DNA of 64,000 nt from Flectonema sp. DT1601 (GCA_964019425.1 OZ025850.1:496001-560000); one strand, 5' to 3'. Positions 42,121-52,473 are shown, counted from the first letter of the stretch. Program-made: numbers and translations. The notes: a model not told the origin generated them from the letters alone.

Positions 42121-45100
42121 AGAATGGAGAAAACAATGTTACTGTGTGGGTATGTGCTGCTGTGGGCACTACTAAGTGGAACGAGGGCGCAACAGACGTC
42201 CGGAGTGGGTAAGCAGAGGTTAGCCCCAGTGCCAGGCGGATGGCACACCCCTCTTTTCACAACGCTGGACAAAGGCCCACTGTTTTCATCGAGCATCAGC
42301 CGACGCGTAACACGCCCGATCCCCCCGCACCCATTTGTAACCCCCAACAGCTCAAACAGCCCTAACAATACGGCAAGCGGACGCGCTTCCCAACATGGAC
42401 GAGAGGGGGTGTGGGTCCCGCGGAGGGGAACGGAAACGGCCGGGAACCGGGTGAGGCGAGACCACCCAAAGCCACCTCCAGACAAGGGAGGAAGGGTGCT
42501 CCTGAAGAGGGCGTCCCCGATAGTGGCGTCCAAGGCGGCAAGGCGGCTGGAAAGGAGGAGGAGGAAGCTGCTGAAGGAACGGCAGGAGAGGTGGGAGCGG
42601 TGGGCGGGAGAGTTGGAGAAGTTCCACGCCAGGCGAGAGAGGTTCCGCGCGGATACAGAGAGGCCAAGGAAGAACAGGGCGGAGACACCGAAGAAGCGAC
42701 GGGCAGGGCCCGAAAGGGACCGGGCAAAGCCAGGAGGGCACAAGGCGGAGCCCAGACCATGGTATGCGAGGCCGTCAGACCTGGCAGGAGGAGGGCAAAG
42801 CAAGGAGAGGACGAAGTGCCCGGTGGTGGGGTGCAGCGTCTGGGTGAGGGGTGACCTAGAGTACCACTTCAAACAACACCTGAAGGGAGTGGTACCGGGG
42901 GAGGTAACGGCCCAGATGGCTTCCGACAGACTCGGAAAGCAGATCTGCAAGGCCTGCGGGGAGCTGAGTACCGGATTGGTGCACCAGACAGTGAGGTGTC
43001 GGGAGATGTTGGACCTCAAAGGACGGCTGGGGGTAGCGACGGGACCCGCGCCGGAACTGGCAAGCCTGAAGTGCGAGGGAGCAAAAGTATTTCGGGTGAT
43101 TGGGGATGGGAATTGCCTGTTCAGGAGTGTGTGCCAACTCCTAGAGACGCCAGAGGGGTGGAAGGGCAGACATGGAGAGCTCCGCAGGAGAACGGCAGGG
43201 TACCTGACCAAGAACAGGGAAAGGTTCGAGGTCTTCTTCCAGGACGCGGACGCATTCGGAGTATATGCGAGGGCGTTAGAAGAAGATGGATGCTGGGGCG
43301 ATGCGTTGGCCCTACAGGTCATGGCAGAGGACCTACAGTGCCGCTTCGTCGTCGTGGTGAGGACGGAAACGCTGGTGGTGGAAGGGCCATCGGACCCGAA
43401 GCAGACGCTGGTCTTGACCCTGCAAAACGGGTGTCACTACGACCCAGTGGAGGCATCCGAGGACTGCGTCGCGCGGCTGCTACAGAGCGCCCGGAGGTTG
43501 GAGTTAGTGTCGCCAGGCCCGCTGTCGCAAGCAGCAGGAGGCGAGCCGGCAGTGCTGCAGACAGCCTCCCGACAGGCCCAGCTGCACGAGTGCCCCCAAG
43601 CGGAGTGCCCGAAACACAAGGGAGGCTTCGAGGAGTGGGCGGAGCTCCTAAGACACGTGGACGAGCACGCATTCAGTGGCAACCCGCTGACGCATGGACA
43701 GTTGGCGAGGCTAGGCCTGCGGGAATGTCCGGTGTGCTGTGGGATCATCGGGCAGGACCAGCCGATGCATCCGGGGTGCAGTGAGAAACTGCAGAAGGTC
43801 CAACTGGGGGACGTGTACACGGCGTTCCGGAAGCGGGTGCTGGAGAGCCAGAGCTTCCCCTCTTTGGAGGAAATAGCCAGCAGGAGGAGGCCGATAGCGA
43901 AGAAGCTGCCGGTGCCCCTGTTGCACCATTTGGGGCGAGCACTCAAGCTGGCGCTTGACCTAGTCGTGGAGCGGAACGATGAGTGGGCATGGAAGCTGCT
44001 CTTGATGCTCCCGACTTGTACACTGCGGAGGATACGGAGGGGGGGTAGGAGGTTGTCGACCAGCAATCTGACAGGGGCTGTCGACGACCTGCAAGCATGG
44101 ATTCGGGGGGATTTTGAAGGACTGTGGAAAGCGGCGGCCCCCCGCAAGGCGACGGGAAGGCCAGCAGTGAAAGAGGCGGGGCAAAAAGGAAGGAACGACA
44201 GGGCCACGTCGCTAGCGAGGGAGGGTTGCCTGTCACAGGCGATCTCGGCCCTAGACGCGCCGCCGCCAGCAGAACGAACCGAGAAGGTGCTGGAGCAGAT
44301 GCGCACCCTACACCCGAGGGCGAGCGGACCCCCATCGGCCACGGCAGGGCAGGAGGTGCAGATAGCAGAGGTGGAGCTGCTAGCATGCCTACGCTCCTTC
44401 CACAGGGGGTCGAGTGGAGGGCCTTCGGGCCTCGCGCCGCAACACCTGAAGGACGTGGTGGAGCGGGGTGAGGTGCCGGGGCTGGTAGCCTCGATCACGG
44501 AGGTGGTGAGGATTCTGGCGAACGGGAGGGCGCCGCGGGAAGTAGCGCCGCTGCTGGCGGGGGCGAACCTGACGGCGCTGGAGAAAGAAGGGAAGCCGGG
44601 GGAGCACCGGCCAGTCGCGGTGGGGGAAACATGGAGGCGGCTGGTGGCGAAGATCCTGTGCGGGGCATACAGGTCCCAGGCGAGGAGCTCGTTGCTAGAA
44701 GTGAGACAGCTGGGAGTAGCGGTGTCGGGGGGAGTGGAGGCGGCGGTGCACACCCTGCATGAGTTCCGCGCGGAGCACGCGCTCTCGTCACAGAAAGTGT
44801 TCGTGAAGATAGACTTCTCGAACGCCTTCAACTGCGTGAAGAGGGGGGCGTTCCTGGATTCGACGAGGGATACCCTGCTGGAGAGCTGGGTCAGCTGGTG
44901 TTACGGAGCGCCGACGTGGTTGCTGTTTGGGGACGAGAGGCTGAGCTCGGAGGAGGGCGCGCAGCAGGGGGATCCGTTGGGTCCCTTGCTGTTCTCGTTG
45001 GCAATCAAGCCGGCGCTGCAGAAGGTGTTAGAGGCGAAGCCGGAGTTGGCGTGCTTCTACCTGGACGATGGGCTGGTGGCGGGCACCCTGGAACAGGTGG

Positions 45101-48100
45101 ACAAGGCCCTCCAAATCCTGCAGAAGGAGACGGCGGAGCTGGGGCTGACGCTGAGGCCGGACAAGTGCCAGACGCACGTGCTCGACTCAGCCCAGAACAC
45201 CCTGCCCTTGGGGTGGGGGTTGGAGGGGATGAGACCCCCACTGTACAACGGGGACTTCCTGGGGGCACCGTTCGGGACGGATGAACACTGCCAGGAGTTC
45301 GTCGACAGGAAGGTGGCGCAGCTGGAGAAGAAAGCGGAGCTGCTAGCTGACCTGCAGGACCGGCAGGTGGCCATGGTGCTCCTAAGGCAATGCATGGGCT
45401 TCTGCAAGGTGACCCACCTGATGCGATGCTGCACGCATGGGAAAATGGACACCTCGATGCGGAAGGTGGACGAGCTGATGAGGTCCACGGCGAGCCGAGT
45501 GTTGGGCCTGACACTGGAGGGGCCAAAGTGGATGCAAGCACAACTGCCGACCCGGATGGGGGGATTGGGGCTGCGGTCATGTGCAGAGCACAGGGGAGCA
45601 GCACTATTGGGATCCCTGGAATTAGTCCAAGGGGTGAGCAAGTCACTGTGGGAGGGGTTCAAGGGGGTGCTGATGCCAGCACTGAAGAAGGGGTTGAACC
45701 TCGCCCTCCCGGAGGAGCTAAGGATAGAAGAAGACGGGCCGGGGCCGAACCCCCAGAGGCTGTCCTCGGCGAAACTGGACCAGGTCAAGAGAGACTGCCT
45801 GCTGGCGGGGGCGAATGACCCGCGCGATAAAGGGAGGCTGCTCTCCCTGCGCATGGATAAGGCGAGCGCATGGCTGCAACAAGCAGATGAAGAGTGCGCG
45901 ATGGACCCAGAGACGTTCAGGATCGCATGTGGGATGCGATTGGGCGCAGCGCTGTTCGCGGAAGGGGCAGTATGCAGGATATGCTCAGGCCCACAGGATA
46001 GGCAGGGATACCATGCCTCAATCTGTATCAAAAACGGCCACGTGCACCAGCGACACGAGAGGGTGAAGGAGGAGTTCATCTCCATCTTTAAGCAGGCGGG
46101 ATTGCCGCTGCTGAGAGAACCCAGCCACCTACTGGGACCCAACAAGCAGAGACCGGGGGACTGGTACTGCCAAGAGGGGCTGAGGGAGGGGAGAGGCAGA
46201 GCCTTCGACATCACAGTGGTAAACCCGGGGAAAATTAAATTGTATAAAACCCCGGGGCAAGCCGCGAGAGAAGCAGAGTCCCTGAAAGGGAACAAGTACG
46301 CGGAGCAGTGCACGAAACACGGGATTAATTTCTCGACAATTGCGCTGGAAGCGTACGGAGGGATGGGACGGGAAGCAGTGGGGACCCTGAAGAAGTTGGT
46401 GCAGATCTGCGCAACGAACTCGACGGTGCCACACCGGGAGATCGCGGGGGAGATGGCGAGGAGGATCTCGACATCGGTGGTAGTGGCGACGGCGGAAGCA
46501 CTGAGAGCGAGGGAGGCGTCGGTGGCGATGGACTCAGTGAACCCATTGCCAAGGACGAAACCGCCGCCCGAGATGACGGAGAAGCCGACATCACAAGAGA
46601 GAGAACCAAGACCGAGAGCGGAAACGGAAGAGATCCAGCAGCCGGAAGTAATGCGACAGTCGGCAGGACCGCCCCCGACGATGAGGGGTTTGCCGAACAT
46701 CGGGAACTCCTGCTACCTCAACGCGTCCGTACAGTGCCTGCTGAAGGGCACGGCACTGACACAAGTGCTGACGGGGAAGGAGGAAGTGGGGATGTCGGGC
46801 CTCCTGAGTGGAGTGGTCAAAGGGAGTGGGGAGTGCCTGGAGAAGCTGTCCGAGATGTTCGACCCGCTACAAGACAGGCGGCAGGGGGAGGTAGTAGGAA
46901 CCCTGACGTCCATAGTAGACGCCCTGTTGGAGGAGAAGAAAGAGGTGTGCGAACCGTTGTTCTCGGCAGTACAGCTGAAACAGCTGGTCTGCACGGGATG
47001 TGCGGACGCCTCCGGATCAACGGATGAGTTGACGCTGATCCCACTGTGTGGCCGTACACCACAAGTGAGGCTTCAGCCGACGAAGGAGAGAGTCGAGCGG
47101 TCCTGCGAGAAGCTGTGCGGCAGCAATGAGGCCACGCTGGAAGAGAGTTTCGCCTCGCTCCCAAGCTCCTTGATCTTCCAGAGAGACAAGCAGGACACGC
47201 AAGGGTCCTTGGGATGGGAAGAGCGCTTCCAGGTGCAGGTCGGGGAGAGGGTGATGACGTACCAGCAAACGGGAGCGATCGCACACCTCGGGAGTGACAA
47301 CGCGGGGCATTACGTGTCATACACGTGGGACGGAGTAGGCTGGCAGAAGCAAGACGACAAGGCAATAAGCCAAGTGTCGACAGAGGAGATCCACGGGACG
47401 AAACCAGTAGTAGTGGTCTACTCGAGGGTGGAGGGATCGACCCAAGAGGACGTCGGGGTGCCGGTGAGATGGATTCCGGTGGCGAACAAGGACCGGATGG
47501 AGGTACGCGAGGCACCGCCGTCGGAGGAGGACACCGCGGGGTACACGTCCAGGGAAGAGGCGGAGTGTGTCCTCCGGACGCGAGTAGTAGGGGGGCAGAC
47601 GCAGCGCAAGCTGCTCTTACTGGTATCGAGCGTCTGGAACGCGGAGATGGAGAAGCTGGGGGCGGCAGCATGCCTGATACACATGGGAACGCTCGACAGG
47701 AGGTTCACGTGGTCGGGCTGCCTACCGACATGGGACGAAGCGACTGCGGAGTACGTGGCAGCGCTGCTAGGGCTCAACGCGATCAGGGAGAGATCGCAAC
47801 TGCTGGGGGGTGAGACACAGATCGAGGTGGTCACACCGCAGCAGGGGTGGGGAGCCGAGCAGCAGGAGGCGCTGAAGTTGGTAGCGCTCCCGTCGGTGAT
47901 AGAACACCAGGTGACGGAAAGCTCACGAGGGGTGGAGAACCTGGCCCTCTGGGAAGCGGAATCGGCGGCATGGGACGAGCCGGTGGAACTCTCGGAGGAC
48001 GGGCTCGACTACTTGGTGATCGAGCTGGAGATGAATCTGGGGCTGTCCCAATTGAGGGGAAAGGCGGCGGAACCGGATGAATCCCAGTCGCTCCCAGGAG

Positions 48101-51100
48101 GGTCGACGGCATCAGGCGAAGACAGACCACGAGCCGAAGCGCCAGCCCAGGTGGAAGCGCAGACGACGGAAGCACAAGGAGCGGAAGCAGTAGGGCTGAG
48201 AGACGAGCCAGCACAGGAAGTGGGACAACCCGAGGAAAAAGAGCCCCCATCCCCCGACCCCCCGTCGAAGGAGGAGAAGTTGTATGCGGTGGCGGTGGGA
48301 TGGAAACCGGGAGTGTATGCATCGTGGGAGGAGGCGAAGGCACAGACGGAAGGGTGCCCGAATGCGACACACCAGAGTTTCTCCTCCAGGAAGGAGGCGG
48401 ACAGGTTCGTAGAGAGGTGGCAGCCGGAGACCAGGGAACCGACCCGGGCCACGGAGGGAGTCAGCCCACGCAAGTGGTACGCAGTGGCGAGGGGCAGGGC
48501 GGTAGGCCTGTTCCAATGCTGGAACGAGGCGAACTCGATGGTGTCAGGCTACGCGGCGGCGAGACACAAGAGTTTCGCAAGCAAGGGGGAGGCGGAGGGA
48601 TACCTCCGAACCCACCTGCTGGGGGAGGTGGTTGGCGAAGTAGGGACGAGGTACACCTTGGTGTACGCATGCGAGGAAGACCCGGTAACGGGCCGTCTGG
48701 GGGCGGCGGCGAGCTGGTTGGACACACACCGTTTCGAGGTGTTGGGCACATGGTCAGCTGGCCTGCCAGCGGGAGACACACACTGGGGGCGATACTTCGC
48801 AGCCCTGGTGGGGCTGGTAGCGGCCAAGGCGTGTGGAGGCCTCGTCCCAGCGGAGGCATCCCTGCTGCTGCGAGGAAGCACGACACACTGGTCGACGGAC
48901 CAGAGAGAGGTGCTGGAGGAGGCGGAGTTGATGGGGAGGCGTACGACGCTGGTGGAGATGCCAGAGAGGATGAGAACACACGCGACGGAGGAGGCTGAAA
49001 AAGCGGCGAAGGAGGGCTCGACCTCAGTGACGGAAGCCGTGATGAAGGTTTTCACAGAGGGGGCAAAGAACTGCCTGGGACACGGGACACAGACGGGTCC
49101 CTTCACGGTGCGGTGGGAGGGAAGACAACTGCGTCTGGAACCCCAGTACACAGAAGAGGGGACGGGATCGTCAGGCGGCCGAGAGTCGGTGGAAGGAGAA
49201 GACGCGAGGGTAGAGGGCCGAGACGAGCAGAGCCCGGTCCCAACCCCGAAGGGGGCCGTGCAAAGGGTAGAGGCGGGAGTCCTGGAGTTGAGCTCGGAAG
49301 GGTCGGAGGGAGATGACGATAGATCATCCTCCCCAGCGACAGGGCAGGACGAAGGGAACGGTTCCATGTCGGGAGGCTCCTTGGGGAGTCCAGGGACGTC
49401 GGACATGGAAGCGGAAGAACAGACAGACGAAAGGGACCAGTCAGTAGACCCGTCGGCAGCAGAGACCTCAGGCGAAAACCATCACCTGGCCGAGGACCTG
49501 CAAGCCGAGAAGGGGGACGAGCTGGACGAGACGTCCCACCACTCAGGAGAGCCACCGTCGTCAGACGGCATGGACGGAGTGGAGGGGTTGGAGGACCTGG
49601 AAGACTCACAGTCGGAGATGGAAGTCGACGGAGAAAATGTGACGGAAGGGTCAGTAGTCCAGTACGTCGAGGAGACGTCAGAGGACGTGGTCCAGGTGGC
49701 AGAGTCGGACACAGAGGAGGAGGGATCGTCAGACTCCCAAATGACCATGACGGTCGATGAACAGGAATGGGAAGAGGGAGCGGCGCCCGAGGGGAACGCA
49801 GGTCAGATGGCCTGGATGCTGGGACTACACCCAGAAGGGGGGAACGCGGAAACACGACGGGAGGGCCAATCGGAGCCCCTTTCAAAGCTGGTGAACTCAG
49901 GCGAAACAAAACCAATGGCCGAGAGATCCAGTTTGGGGGCGAAGATGGGACCACGCGCAGTGGGTAGTGACGGGAGCGGGGAAGACGCAGAGAGATCGCC
50001 GGGCACGGTGTCGACACCGAGCACGAGAGGGAGGACGAAGTACAGAAAGGGAATGGAGGAGGAGAGGGAGGAGTGTGTGTCGCCGAAGACAAATACGGGA
50101 AGGGGACGCACGAGAGGCCGGAAGGCAAAGACGGGGGCAAAGGGGGCCGGAAAGGAGGACCCAAGTCCGCAGGTGTTGCAGGCGGAAATGGGAGAGTCCA
50201 CCCCGAGCTCAGGTGAACGGCAGGCGAGGAGGAGGTACAGGAAGGGAGAAGAGAGGGAGAGGATAGAGGTTCTCTCCCCAGACCCGAGCAGGAAAGCGAA
50301 GAGGAAGAGACGCAAGCAGAAGGAACCGGAGCCAGTGGAGGGCACCACGAGGGAACAGGCGCCGCGGAGTTACAACAGGAAACCCACACTGCGTCGGGTA
50401 GGTAAGGGAGACACACCCGACACAATGGGGTACGCACACGGGCCCCCGGGCTCCCTGACCTCGTTCACGGACGCGGGCGTACGCCCGGAGCCGGCGGAAC
50501 GAGATGGACAAGGTGTGGCAGGAGCAGAGTTGGTCACAAGGTCGTCGTCACAGAGTGAGAAAAGCACCCAAGGAGAGATGAGGGAGAGAGAAGGGGATCC
50601 AACGCGAAGGGTCCTGGACTTCTCGTCGAAAGGGGGAAGGCGCTAGGGACTCCACGAAGGAGGTCTCAAGAGTCGAGGAAAAGACAGAGCCAAGACCCCA
50701 GAGCCAACCCAAAACACATGGTAGAGGACGAGGGAGAACAAGAGCGGGAGCGAGGTTAGAAACGTGACCAAAGCCCCTGCGAAGCAGGAGACACAACCTG
50801 CAACCAGACCCCCCCAAAAGAAAAAAAACCCCGGTCAACGAGGCAAACTCGGACCAAAACATGCTTTTCACCCCCCCCAGGAAACACCGACCAGTGGAGC
50901 CAAAGGCCGCACACATATTATAAAAATCAAAGGCCGCCCCCCAACCCAAGAAAAGGATGAAAAACTTTCAAGCGAAAAAACTTGACGTCCGTACGCCCCA
51001 GAGATCAAAGGACGGACGACTCACACCCCCTTCTTTCGCCCCATTTTATTTACTGGTACAGCGACAAATGTAAAGCTGGGTAGACGACGAATTATCTTTT

Positions 51101-51376
51101 GTGCACAGAGACAAGGGATCCATGAGAACAAAGGATCAAGAGAAGAAGGGCACATTCCCCATCCCAAACCCAGAAACATGAGAACTCATTAAATTGAAGG
51201 GTCATGTCTTTTCAAGTCGAAAAATGCTTAAATGCTGAAGAAGACTGTCGTCCCCAGCTCGCGGGTTTTCCCTGTCGCTGTATGTCGAGACAACGATCAG
51301 AGTCAGTAGAAAGATTGTACAAATTTGTTGTATAATGAGAAAGGACAAAGAAAGTAGTTTCCATTTTATCTTCCCG

Positions 51377-51407
<31 letters not shown>
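41971..51407 (+). mobile_element. Complete 9.4 kb non-LTR retroelement with OTU, RT, RLE, USP and RNase H-like domains
   Basis: The element lies between the poly-A of the truncated copy (ending 41970) and its own poly-A (51378-51407), and the two copies share the same 3' junction TTCCCG before the A tail. It has a leader of about 150 bases with its own A-run, one ORF of 2840 codons and 760 bases of 3'UTR. The body is conspicuously GC-rich against the AT-rich host. The RT plus PD-(D/E)XK restriction-like endonuclease places it with early-branching R2/NeSL/CRE/Dualen-type LINEs. OTU proteases are known in Dualen and some other LINEs and Ulp-type proteases in NeSL/Utopia. A USP domain in such an element is new to me. 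The uninterrupted ORF and near-identical neighbour suggest recent activity. Confidence 0.88.
42124..50646 (+). CDS. Retroelement polyprotein: OTU protease, RT, RLE endonuclease, USP protease, RNase H-like and hybrid-binding domains
   Basis: The order along 2840 residues is as follows. A signal-peptide-like N-terminus (1-23) is followed by a C2H2 finger (about 232-254). The OTU protease (about 322-445) has D328-G-N-C331 and H438. Zinc fingers lie near 490-513 and 535-550. The reverse transcriptase (about 750-1010) has D897 in KIDFSNAF, GAQQGDPLGP and Y979-L-D981-D982. A CCHC knuckle at C1284 precedes the restriction-like endonuclease (about 1335-1440) with RPGD1346 and FD1362ITVV. The USP (about 1520-1765) has Cys box GNSC1530YLN and His box GH1729YVSY. 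An RNase H-like fold (1828-1960), two RNase H1-type hybrid-binding domains (2053-2100 and 2117-2163, each YAVA...G...W.EA) and a second RNase H-like fold (2175-2290) follow. The tail is long, acidic then basic. Both RNase H-like folds seem to lack catalytic aspartates. The proteases may strip ubiquitin from the complex or process host targets; that is inference. Confidence 0.88.
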   Translation: MEKTMLLCGYVLLWALLSGTRAQQTSGVGKQRLAPVPGGWHTPLFTTLDKGPLFSSSISRRVTRPIPPHPFVTPNSSNSPNNTASGRASQHGREGVWVPRRGTETAGNRVRRDHPKPPPDKGGRVLLKRASPIVASKAARRLERRRRKLLKERQERWERWAGELEKFHARRERFRADTERPRKNRAETPKKRRAGPERDRAKPGGHKAEPRPWYARPSDLAGGGQSKERTKCPVVGCSVWVRGDLEYHFKQHLKGVVPGEVTAQMASDRLGKQICKACGELSTGLVHQTVRCREMLDLKGRLGVATGPAPELASLKCEGAKVFRVIGDGNCLFRSVCQLLETPEGWKGRHGELRRRTAGYLTKNRERFEVFFQDADAFGVYARALEEDGCWGDALALQVMAEDLQCRFVVVVRTETLVVEGPSDPKQTLVLTLQNGCHYDPVEASEDCVARLLQSARRLELVSPGPLSQAAGGEPAVLQTASRQAQLHECPQAECPKHKGGFEEWAELLRHVDEHAFSGNPLTHGQLARLGLRECPVCCGIIGQDQPMHPGCSEKLQKVQLGDVYTAFRKRVLESQSFPSLEEIASRRRPIAKKLPVPLLHHLGRALKLALDLVVERNDEWAWKLLLMLPTCTLRRIRRGGRRLSTSNLTGAVDDLQAWIRGDFEGLWKAAAPRKATGRPAVKEAGQKGRNDRATSLAREGCLSQAISALDAPPPAERTEKVLEQMRTLHPRASGPPSATAGQEVQIAEVELLACLRSFHRGSSGGPSGLAPQHLKDVVERGEVPGLVASITEVVRILANGRAPREVAPLLAGANLTALEKEGKPGEHRPVAVGETWRRLVAKILCGAYRSQARSSLLEVRQLGVAVSGGVEAAVHTLHEFRAEHALSSQKVFVKIDFSNAFNCVKRGAFLDSTRDTLLESWVSWCYGAPTWLLFGDERLSSEEGAQQGDPLGPLLFSLAIKPALQKVLEAKPELACFYLDDGLVAGTLEQVDKALQILQKETAELGLTLRPDKCQTHVLDSAQNTLPLGWGLEGMRPPLYNGDFLGAPFGTDEHCQEFVDRKVAQLEKKAELLADLQDRQVAMVLLRQCMGFCKVTHLMRCCTHGKMDTSMRKVDELMRSTASRVLGLTLEGPKWMQAQLPTRMGGLGLRSCAEHRGAALLGSLELVQGVSKSLWEGFKGVLMPALKKGLNLALPEELRIEEDGPGPNPQRLSSAKLDQVKRDCLLAGANDPRDKGRLLSLRMDKASAWLQQADEECAMDPETFRIACGMRLGAALFAEGAVCRICSGPQDRQGYHASICIKNGHVHQRHERVKEEFISIFKQAGLPLLREPSHLLGPNKQRPGDWYCQEGLREGRGRAFDITVVNPGKIKLYKTPGQAAREAESLKGNKYAEQCTKHGINFSTIALEAYGGMGREAVGTLKKLVQICATNSTVPHREIAGEMARRISTSVVVATAEALRAREASVAMDSVNPLPRTKPPPEMTEKPTSQEREPRPRAETEEIQQPEVMRQSAGPPPTMRGLPNIGNSCYLNASVQCLLKGTALTQVLTGKEEVGMSGLLSGVVKGSGECLEKLSEMFDPLQDRRQGEVVGTLTSIVDALLEEKKEVCEPLFSAVQLKQLVCTGCADASGSTDELTLIPLCGRTPQVRLQPTKERVERSCEKLCGSNEATLEESFASLPSSLIFQRDKQDTQGSLGWEERFQVQVGERVMTYQQTGAIAHLGSDNAGHYVSYTWDGVGWQKQDDKAISQVSTEEIHGTKPVVVVYSRVEGSTQEDVGVPVRWIPVANKDRMEVREAPPSEEDTAGYTSREEAECVLRTRVVGGQTQRKLLLLVSSVWNAEMEKLGAAACLIHMGTLDRRFTWSGCLPTWDEATAEYVAALLGLNAIRERSQLLGGETQIEVVTPQQGWGAEQQEALKLVALPSVIEHQVTESSRGVENLALWEAESAAWDEPVELSEDGLDYLVIELEMNLGLSQLRGKAAEPDESQSLPGGSTASGEDRPRAEAPAQVEAQTTEAQGAEAVGLRDEPAQEVGQPEEKEPPSPDPPSKEEKLYAVAVGWKPGVYASWEEAKAQTEGCPNATHQSFSSRKEADRFVERWQPETREPTRATEGVSPRKWYAVARGRAVGLFQCWNEANSMVSGYAAARHKSFASKGEAEGYLRTHLLGEVVGEVGTRYTLVYACEEDPVTGRLGAAASWLDTHRFEVLGTWSAGLPAGDTHWGRYFAALVGLVAAKACGGLVPAEASLLLRGSTTHWSTDQREVLEEAELMGRRTTLVEMPERMRTHATEEAEKAAKEGSTSVTEAVMKVFTEGAKNCLGHGTQTGPFTVRWEGRQLRLEPQYTEEGTGSSGGRESVEGEDARVEGRDEQSPVPTPKGAVQRVEAGVLELSSEGSEGDDDRSSSPATGQDEGNGSMSGGSLGSPGTSDMEAEEQTDERDQSVDPSAAETSGENHHLAEDLQAEKGDELDETSHHSGEPPSSDGMDGVEGLEDLEDSQSEMEVDGENVTEGSVVQYVEETSEDVVQVAESDTEEEGSSDSQMTMTVDEQEWEEGAAPEGNAGQMAWMLGLHPEGGNAETRREGQSEPLSKLVNSGETKPMAERSSLGAKMGPRAVGSDGSGEDAERSPGTVSTPSTRGRTKYRKGMEEEREECVSPKTNTGRGRTRGRKAKTGAKGAGKEDPSPQVLQAEMGESTPSSGERQARRRYRKGEERERIEVLSPDPSRKAKRKRRKQKEPEPVEGTTREQAPRSYNRKPTLRRVGKGDTPDTMGYAHGPPGSLTSFTDAGVRPEPAERDGQGVAGAELVTRSSSQSEKSTQGEMREREGDPTRRVLDFSSKGGRR

Positions 51408-51408
<1 letters not shown>

Positions 51409-51459
51409 ATCCCCCCTGTCTTTCCACTTTACTTTTCTTCATTCTGAGCATTCTTGCCC

Positions 51460-52382
51460 TTCTTATTTTTTGATAAAATAAACAAGTAAAAACAAGCGCA
51501 ACTGTCCTGAGTCCGTTGGAGGACTTCCCCGGATAGGAATCTCAAGACACAGTTAATATAAAGCGAAGGATCAGTACAGAGACGGTGGCCAAAGACCACT
51601 GGGTTACCTACGAGCCATGAAGCTCTGTGGATGTCCTCAGAGAAATTAGGAGGTGATTAAGGAGTGTGATAAGGGAGAATGATACTAATGAATTAGCAAC
51701 TACCAATCAGTTAACAGTTTGATAAGCCTGTTCGTTGTTCCAAATGCCATAAGTAGCCAGCTAGGGCGTGAAGATTTCTCGTCGCAAACATTATTGAAAG
51801 ATTTAGCTTGGTCTCGGAGATTCTCGCTTCCTGAATGTTTGATCTAATTGTTCCTTCTCTAATGCGGACCACGTCACCATCCTCGCGATCAAATATTAGA
51901 TGTCGGGCAGAAGAGTCTGTTCTTTTGCAGAAGGGGCACTTTATCGGTAGTTCATTTACCCTGAGCAGGGGGTGAGAGCCCGTTCTGAACCTGGCTATCC
52001 TTATCTCTGATTCTCTCAGCATGTCCTTGGGGTATCTAGCCGCTCTCAGGCCTCCGGAAGCATCAAGATATTGCCTAAGCATCACCCGTTTGATCGGTGG
52101 TTTCGCCCTTGTTGAACCCTCCATAATCTTACCAAACAGCTTTCTGTTAGCTTCCCTCACTATCCTTGACTTATGTGCGAGGAAGTCCATAGTCGTTGAC
52201 ACCGGCTTGCTCTTAACATCTTTTGAAATCTTTTTCGCCAGTTCATCTGCCTTGTCATGCGGTTCAATTCCCACGTGAGCTGGGATGAATTGAAGGTGTA
52301 CGAATGAGTCTAATTTTCTTATCCCTTCTAGTATTGAGAGAGAGTATTGAAAGAAAAAACTTTTTTTTCTTTTTGAAAGCAC
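51460..52382 (-). mobile_element. 5'-truncated LINE remnant (RNase H and CCHC end only)
   Basis: On the minus strand an open frame at 51711-52382 gives the end of an ORF2. It contains an RNase H tail (HLQFIPAHVGIEPHDKADELAKK), then a connector and a zinc knuckle CPFC-x8-H. The order and wording parallel LINE 1 ORF2 (HLQFIPSHMGIEAHDEVDELAKK), but at a distance that makes it a different family in the same clade. About 250 bases of 3'UTR follow. It lacks RT and endonuclease and is a dead fragment. The outer boundaries are approximate. Confidence 0.78.
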
Positions 52383-52436
52383 CGTTTGTGCCGTGAGGCA
52401 TCTGAGGACGTCATCCCAATTCCAAGCGAAAAAAAA

Positions 52437-52473
52437 AGCTCCAGAATAAATAAAATCCGGAATTTCTGGAGCT
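52437..52473. repeat. Perfect 10-bp inverted repeat
   Basis: AGCTCCAGAA and TTCTGGAGCT flank a 17-base loop. The hairpin directly precedes the tRNA-like head at 52474, and its right arm runs into CCGG. Confidence 0.85.

Noticed and set aside
39292-50437. Long minus-strand ORFs (up to 547 codons) opposite the retroelement ORF
   Set aside because: They are shadows of a GC-rich coding frame. They are Pro/Ser/Arg-rich, carry no domain, and recur identically wherever the plus-strand coding sequence recurs.
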